From positions 1-7,646 of the forward strand of contig JBPOJC010000110.1 in assembly GCA_052034135.1 (NCBI GenBank): a stretch of 7,646 nt of DNA, read 5' to 3'. Source of the DNA: JAGPKI01 sp052034135 (GTDB lineage: Bacteria; Caldisericota; Caldisericia; UBA6126; JAGPKI01). Shown piece by piece: positions 5,773 to 7,646 of this stretch (position 1 is its first letter; each line of letters begins with the position of its first letter). The notes beneath the pieces are model-generated. The model was not told where the DNA came from. It searched no databases and worked only from the letters and a program-made list of their open reading frames with translations. Made by a program: the position numbers and the translations under genes.

Positions 5773-5899
5773 TCATCTGTCTTTTCGGTGTAAAACAGAC
5801 ATTTCTGTCTGTTACTTTTTATTAATGTTTGGGTTTATTTAACATGAGGATAAAAGAAGGAGACCCTTCGTTGCTTTTAGATACGCTCCTCAGGGCGAC
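5773..5899 (+). repeat. ~125-bp direct repeat, copy 1
   Basis: The block holds palindrome B, then a shared non-palindromic stretch (TTACTTTTTATTAATGTTTG and onward through TTTATTT and AAAAGAAGGAGACC), then element F. Copy 2 is at 6232-6356. The first ~35 bases also occur at 6058-6099. The shared non-palindromic stretch shows that a whole block was copied, not just single hairpins. Confidence 0.85.
5859..5899 (-). repeat. Repeat F (GGAGACCCTTCG...CTCCTCAGGGYGAC)
   Basis: Read on the minus strand it starts GTCGCCCTGAGGAGC and ends GAAGGGTCTCC, so it is an inverted relative of E (GTCATTCTGAG...GAAGAATCTCC). Copies: 6318-6356, 7371-7412, and a decayed one at 7113-7147. Confidence 0.78.
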
Positions 5900-5910
5900 G
5901 GTGGAGAGGT

Positions 5911-5995
5911 GTCATTCCTCGCTCTTGTTGAATCATGAAGTTTCTTCGATATTCTTAAAGTCCAGCATCGTTGCACCCGTCACGAGGGAATCTCC
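5911..5995 (+). repeat. Long repeat variant G, 85 bp
   Basis: Begins GTCATTCCTCG and ends CACGAGGGAATCTCC, so the family ends and their complementarity are kept (ATTCC.TCG against CGAGGGAAT). The middle holds about 60 bases of non-repeat sequence (including TTGTTGAATCATGAAG). It could be a repeat with an insert or a distinct longer family. Confidence 0.55.
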
Positions 5996-6231
5996 GTGCC
6001 ACCCACCCTGTCATTCCGAAGTGCGGTATTTTCGCACATGCTCTGAGGAATCTCCTCATCTTTCTTTTCGGTGTAGAACAGACATTCCTGTCTGTTACTT
6101 TCTTTGTCATCCCCGAATGTATTTATCGGGGATCCAGACCAATTTCTAATCATGGATTCCCGCTTTCGCGGGAATGACCGTCTCTCAGTCATTCCGAAGT
6201 GCGTCTTTTGCACACGTCATGAGGAATCCCC

Positions 6232-6356
6232 TCATCTTTCTTTTCGATGCAGAACAGACATTCCTGTCTGTTACTTTTTATTAATGTTTAGGTTTATTTG
6301 ACATGGGGGTAAAAGAAGGAGACCCTTCGTCGCTGGAAAGACGCTCCTCAGGGTGA
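6232..6356 (+). repeat. ~125-bp direct repeat, copy 2
   Basis: Partner of the block at 5773-5899. It contains B (6254-6271) and F (6318-6356). Differences are point changes and one- or two-base indels, chiefly in the loop of F. Confidence 0.85.
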
Positions 6357-6411
6357 CAGAGGTGGTCATCCCAGAATTCAATTATTAGTGGATTCACATT
6401 TCTTTTTAAAC

Positions 6412-6440
6412 TTGAATTAAATAAATAGGTGCATTACAAT
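6412..6440 (+). promoter_or_regulatory. Promoter of the toxin-antitoxin operon
   Basis: TTGAAT (6412-6417) and TACAAT (6435-6440) with an ideal 17-base spacer. Transcription would begin near 6447, about 30 bases before the antitoxin start. Confidence 0.6.
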
Positions 6441-6478
6441 TATAACACCATAATTTAGTATCATAAAGAGGTGTTATA
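6441..6478. promoter_or_regulatory. Perfect 9-bp inverted repeat over the antitoxin transcription and translation start (candidate operator)
   Basis: TATAACACC (6441-6449) directly follows the -10 box, and GGTGTTATA (6470-6478) overlaps the Shine-Dalgarno AGAGGTG (6467-6473) and the first base of the ATG. The spacer is 20 bases. As DNA it is well placed to be the operator of a ribbon-helix-helix antitoxin. As RNA, only part of the left arm would be transcribed, which argues for the DNA reading. Confidence 0.6.
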
Positions 6479-6720
6479 TGAAAGATACGATAAGCTTTAC
6501 AGTAAGAATGCCTAAATATTTACATGAAAAGGCAAGAGAAATATCAAAGCGTGAAAATAAATCTTTAAGTGAAGTAATAAGAGAGCTCACAGAAGAGTGG
6601 CTAAAAAAAGAGGAAGAAAAACTTCTCTTCGATGCGTTTAGCTCTGCAGGCAAAGAAGATGTGGAATTTGCATTAATTGCACAAAAAGAAGTAATAGACC
6701 AAAATGAAAAATCCAAATAG
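6478..6720 (+). CDS. Ribbon-helix-helix antitoxin of a MazF-type toxin
   Basis: The 80-residue protein has a clear RHH (MetJ/Arc/CopG-type) N-terminus: beta strand TISFTVRMP (4-12), helix 1 about 13-25 (YLHEKAREISKRE) and helix 2 about 29-44 (SLSEVIRELTEEWLKK). The acidic, helical C-terminus (45-80) is expected to wrap the toxin. It would bind DNA as a dimer, repress its own operon with toxin as co-repressor, and neutralise the toxin in the cytoplasm. AGAGGTG at 6467-6473 precedes the ATG. The gene overlaps the toxin gene by 17 bases, typical of coupled antitoxin-toxin pairs. The RHH fold differs from the AbrB-like MazE of E. coli but is common as a MazF partner. No paired antitoxin symbol is safe. 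Confidence 0.9.
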   Translation: MKDTISFTVRMPKYLHEKAREISKRENKSLSEVIRELTEEWLKKEEEKLLFDAFSSAGKEDVEFALIAQKEVIDQNEKSK

Positions 6721-7057
6721 ATTTGAAATCTGGCTTGTTAATTGGAATCCTGCTCGAGGTTCTGAACAAGAGGGCATAAGACCAGCTCTTGTTGTTCAGA
6801 CTGATGCAGGAAACACAAACCCGAACTATCCAAATACTATTGTTTTGACTTTGAGCACAAAAGGTAGAGACATACCTTTCCACATAAAGATTGAACCCTC
6901 AAAAATTAATGGTTTGAAAGATATATCTTTTATTAAATGCGAGCAAATATTAACCATTTCTAAAGAAAGACTCCAAGAAAAAATAGGAATATTAGAGGCA
7001 GGTTATACAGAGGAAGTAGAGAGGGCTTTAAAGCTGGTATTAGGATTAGTATCCTAA
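6704..7057 (+). CDS. mazF: MazF/PemK-family endoribonuclease toxin
   Basis: At 117 residues it is normal in length for the family. FEIWLVNWNPARGSEQEG (7-24) carries the usual FEIWLV strand and the GSEQxGxRP loop (19-27), in which Arg26 matches the catalytic arginine of E. coli MazF. IVLTLSTKG (46-54) provides the Thr/Ser site (Thr49, Ser51), and SFIKCEQILTISKERL (75-90) is the characteristic DQIRTIDKERL-like segment. MazF toxins cut single-stranded mRNA at short motifs and stop growth; the cut motif cannot be read from the sequence. The start overlaps the antitoxin by 17 bases and has only a weak AAGAAG 12 bases upstream, so translation probably depends on the antitoxin gene. Nothing in the sequence looks broken. 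Confidence 0.93.
   Translation: MKNPNRFEIWLVNWNPARGSEQEGIRPALVVQTDAGNTNPNYPNTIVLTLSTKGRDIPFHIKIEPSKINGLKDISFIKCEQILTISKERLQEKIGILEAGYTEEVERALKLVLGLVS
7040..7057 (+). terminator. Hairpin across the toxin stop codon
   Basis: TTAGGAT (7040-7046), loop TAGT, ATCCTAA (7051-7057) form a perfect 7-bp stem whose last three bases are the stop codon. The bases after it (GTTTATCATT) are not a good U-run, so termination is possible but weak; it may instead protect the 3' end. Confidence 0.35.
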
Positions 7058-7112
7058 GTTTATCATTAAATTGTGCTTTAGATACTGGAACATATATTTC
7101 CGTTTTTATACT

Positions 7113-7467
7113 GAAATCCTTCGGTCGCGAAATAAAGATACGCTCCCACTTCTTTTCCGTCATTCTTTGCTCTCCTCCTGTCATTCCGAAGTGCGGTATT
7201 TTCGCACACGCTCTGAGGAATCTCCTCTTTTCTTCTTGTCATCCTCGAATTCCACACAACTGTCATCCCCGAATGTATTTATCGGGGATCCAGACCATTT
7301 TTCTTATATTACAAACATTCTTGTCTGTTTATTTTAATTCCCGAATATATCTGTAAGGATACAGAGAAGAGGAGACCCTTCGTCGCTTTCAAATACGCTC
7401 CTTCAGGAAGACGGGGGTGGTGGTTATCCTGAAGTGCGGTATTTTCGCACACGTACTGAAGAATATC
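7113..7467. repeat. Repeat cluster III (after the toxin gene)
   Basis: Decayed F (7113-7147), D (7180-7225), one 24-bp unit (7238-7261), A (7262-7293), decayed B (7311-7328), F (7371-7412), decayed D (7423-7467). The D, 24-bp unit, A, B order repeats that of the other clusters. The elements are more diverged towards the right. No credible gene lies here. Confidence 0.88.
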
Positions 7468-7568
7468 AATATTTGTCTTCACCCTCTACGAAAAGGTAAA
7501 ATAACATATCAATTCGCCATCCGTGTTCCCTCATTTAAAAATGTGGATGAAATTCTTTTTTCATTTCC

Positions 7569-7646
7569 TCAAGATAACTTTTCTTTCTGAAAGTTAACAT
7601 CATTTATTTTATCCTGACAACTTATTTGTTCAACTTCTTTTCTTCT
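7569..7646 (-). CDS. Possible C-terminal fragment of a minus-strand gene entering from the right edge
   Basis: Reading inward from the right edge on the minus strand, one frame stays open for 25 codons (KEVEQISCQDKINDVNFQKEKLS then stop TGA at 7571-7569), while the other two close within about 25 bases. The composition is protein-like (charged, no low-complexity bias), but the stretch is too short to recognise or to rule out chance in A/T-rich DNA. The rest of 7468-7568 holds nothing I can support. Confidence 0.2.
   Translation of the reverse strand, partial: RRKEVEQISCQDKINDVNFQKEKLS

Larger units (their letters stand above)
5102..6395. repeat. Repeat cluster II (between ATPase gene and toxin-antitoxin operon)
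   Basis: About 1.3 kb without a convincing gene. Order: two 24-bp units (5102), A (5150), two 24-bp units (5192), A (5240), C (5302), D (5338), A (5389), B (5456), A' (5478), A'' (5516), C (5560), E (5599), one 24-bp unit (5637), A (5661), C (5709), E (5744), B (5795), F (5859), long variant G (5911-5995), D (6010), B (6078), A (6106), C (6153), D (6188), B (6254), F (6318), decayed A-like (6365). A, D, E and the 24-bp unit always point the same way and C the other way. Open frames in here are read through repeats and change identity with each unit, so I do not call them genes. Confidence 0.92.

Noticed and set aside
5829..6301. Several 60-110-residue open frames on both strands in cluster II
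   Set aside because: They run through repeats D, A, B and C in different frames and encode no consistent protein.
3084..7467. Integron-type attC cassette array
   Set aside because: No integrase gene and no recognisable attC core sites; repeats are clustered, not one per gene.
1..7646. tRNA, rRNA or riboswitch
   Set aside because: No cloverleaf, rRNA-like or known riboswitch core was recognised by eye; a covariance-model search would be needed to be certain.

Overview
Low-GC bacterial DNA, judged by A/T-rich codon use and good Shine-Dalgarno sites at several genes. A copper-amine-oxidase-N-like domain on a secreted protein, an aluminium-resistance-type PLP enzyme beside miaB, and an ATPase_2/DUF234 gene would all fit a Clostridia-like or thermophilic deep-branching bacterium. 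A Caldisericum-like host is one guess. It rests on gene content only and is not proven.

Layout. Positions 1-1947 are ordinary chromosomal content: the 3' part of miaB (tRNA methylthiotransferase), directly abutted by a PLP-dependent aluminium-resistance-family gene. Converging on this pair from the other strand (1968-2960) is a secreted three-domain protein: a copper-amine-oxidase-like N-terminal domain, a staphylococcal-nuclease-like domain and a lamin-tail-like domain.

From about 3084 to the right edge the window becomes accessory in character. Three clusters of short palindromic repeats (3084-3504, 5102-6395, 7113-7467; about 2.07 kb, a bit over a quarter of the window) alternate with two cargo loci. 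These are a lone ATPase_2/DUF234 gene with an intact PD-(D/E)XK-like motif (3644-5023), and a two-gene toxin-antitoxin operon made of a ribbon-helix-helix antitoxin and a MazF/PemK-type endoribonuclease (6478-7057). Each cargo locus has its own promoter and a perfect inverted repeat at that promoter.

The most unusual content is the repeat system. I count about 47 elements in at least six families: a 24-bp tandem unit, 32-bp hairpin A, 18-bp palindrome B, palindrome C, long hairpins D and E, and element F. Most share a GTCAT-type end and a GGRATC-type end. They follow a recurrent order and a fixed relative orientation, and their stems show compensatory changes. They resemble REP/BIME or dRS3-type repeats, but no transposase lies in the window. 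The last ~180 bases hold no convincing gene, apart from a possible C-terminal fragment of a minus-strand gene running off the edge.
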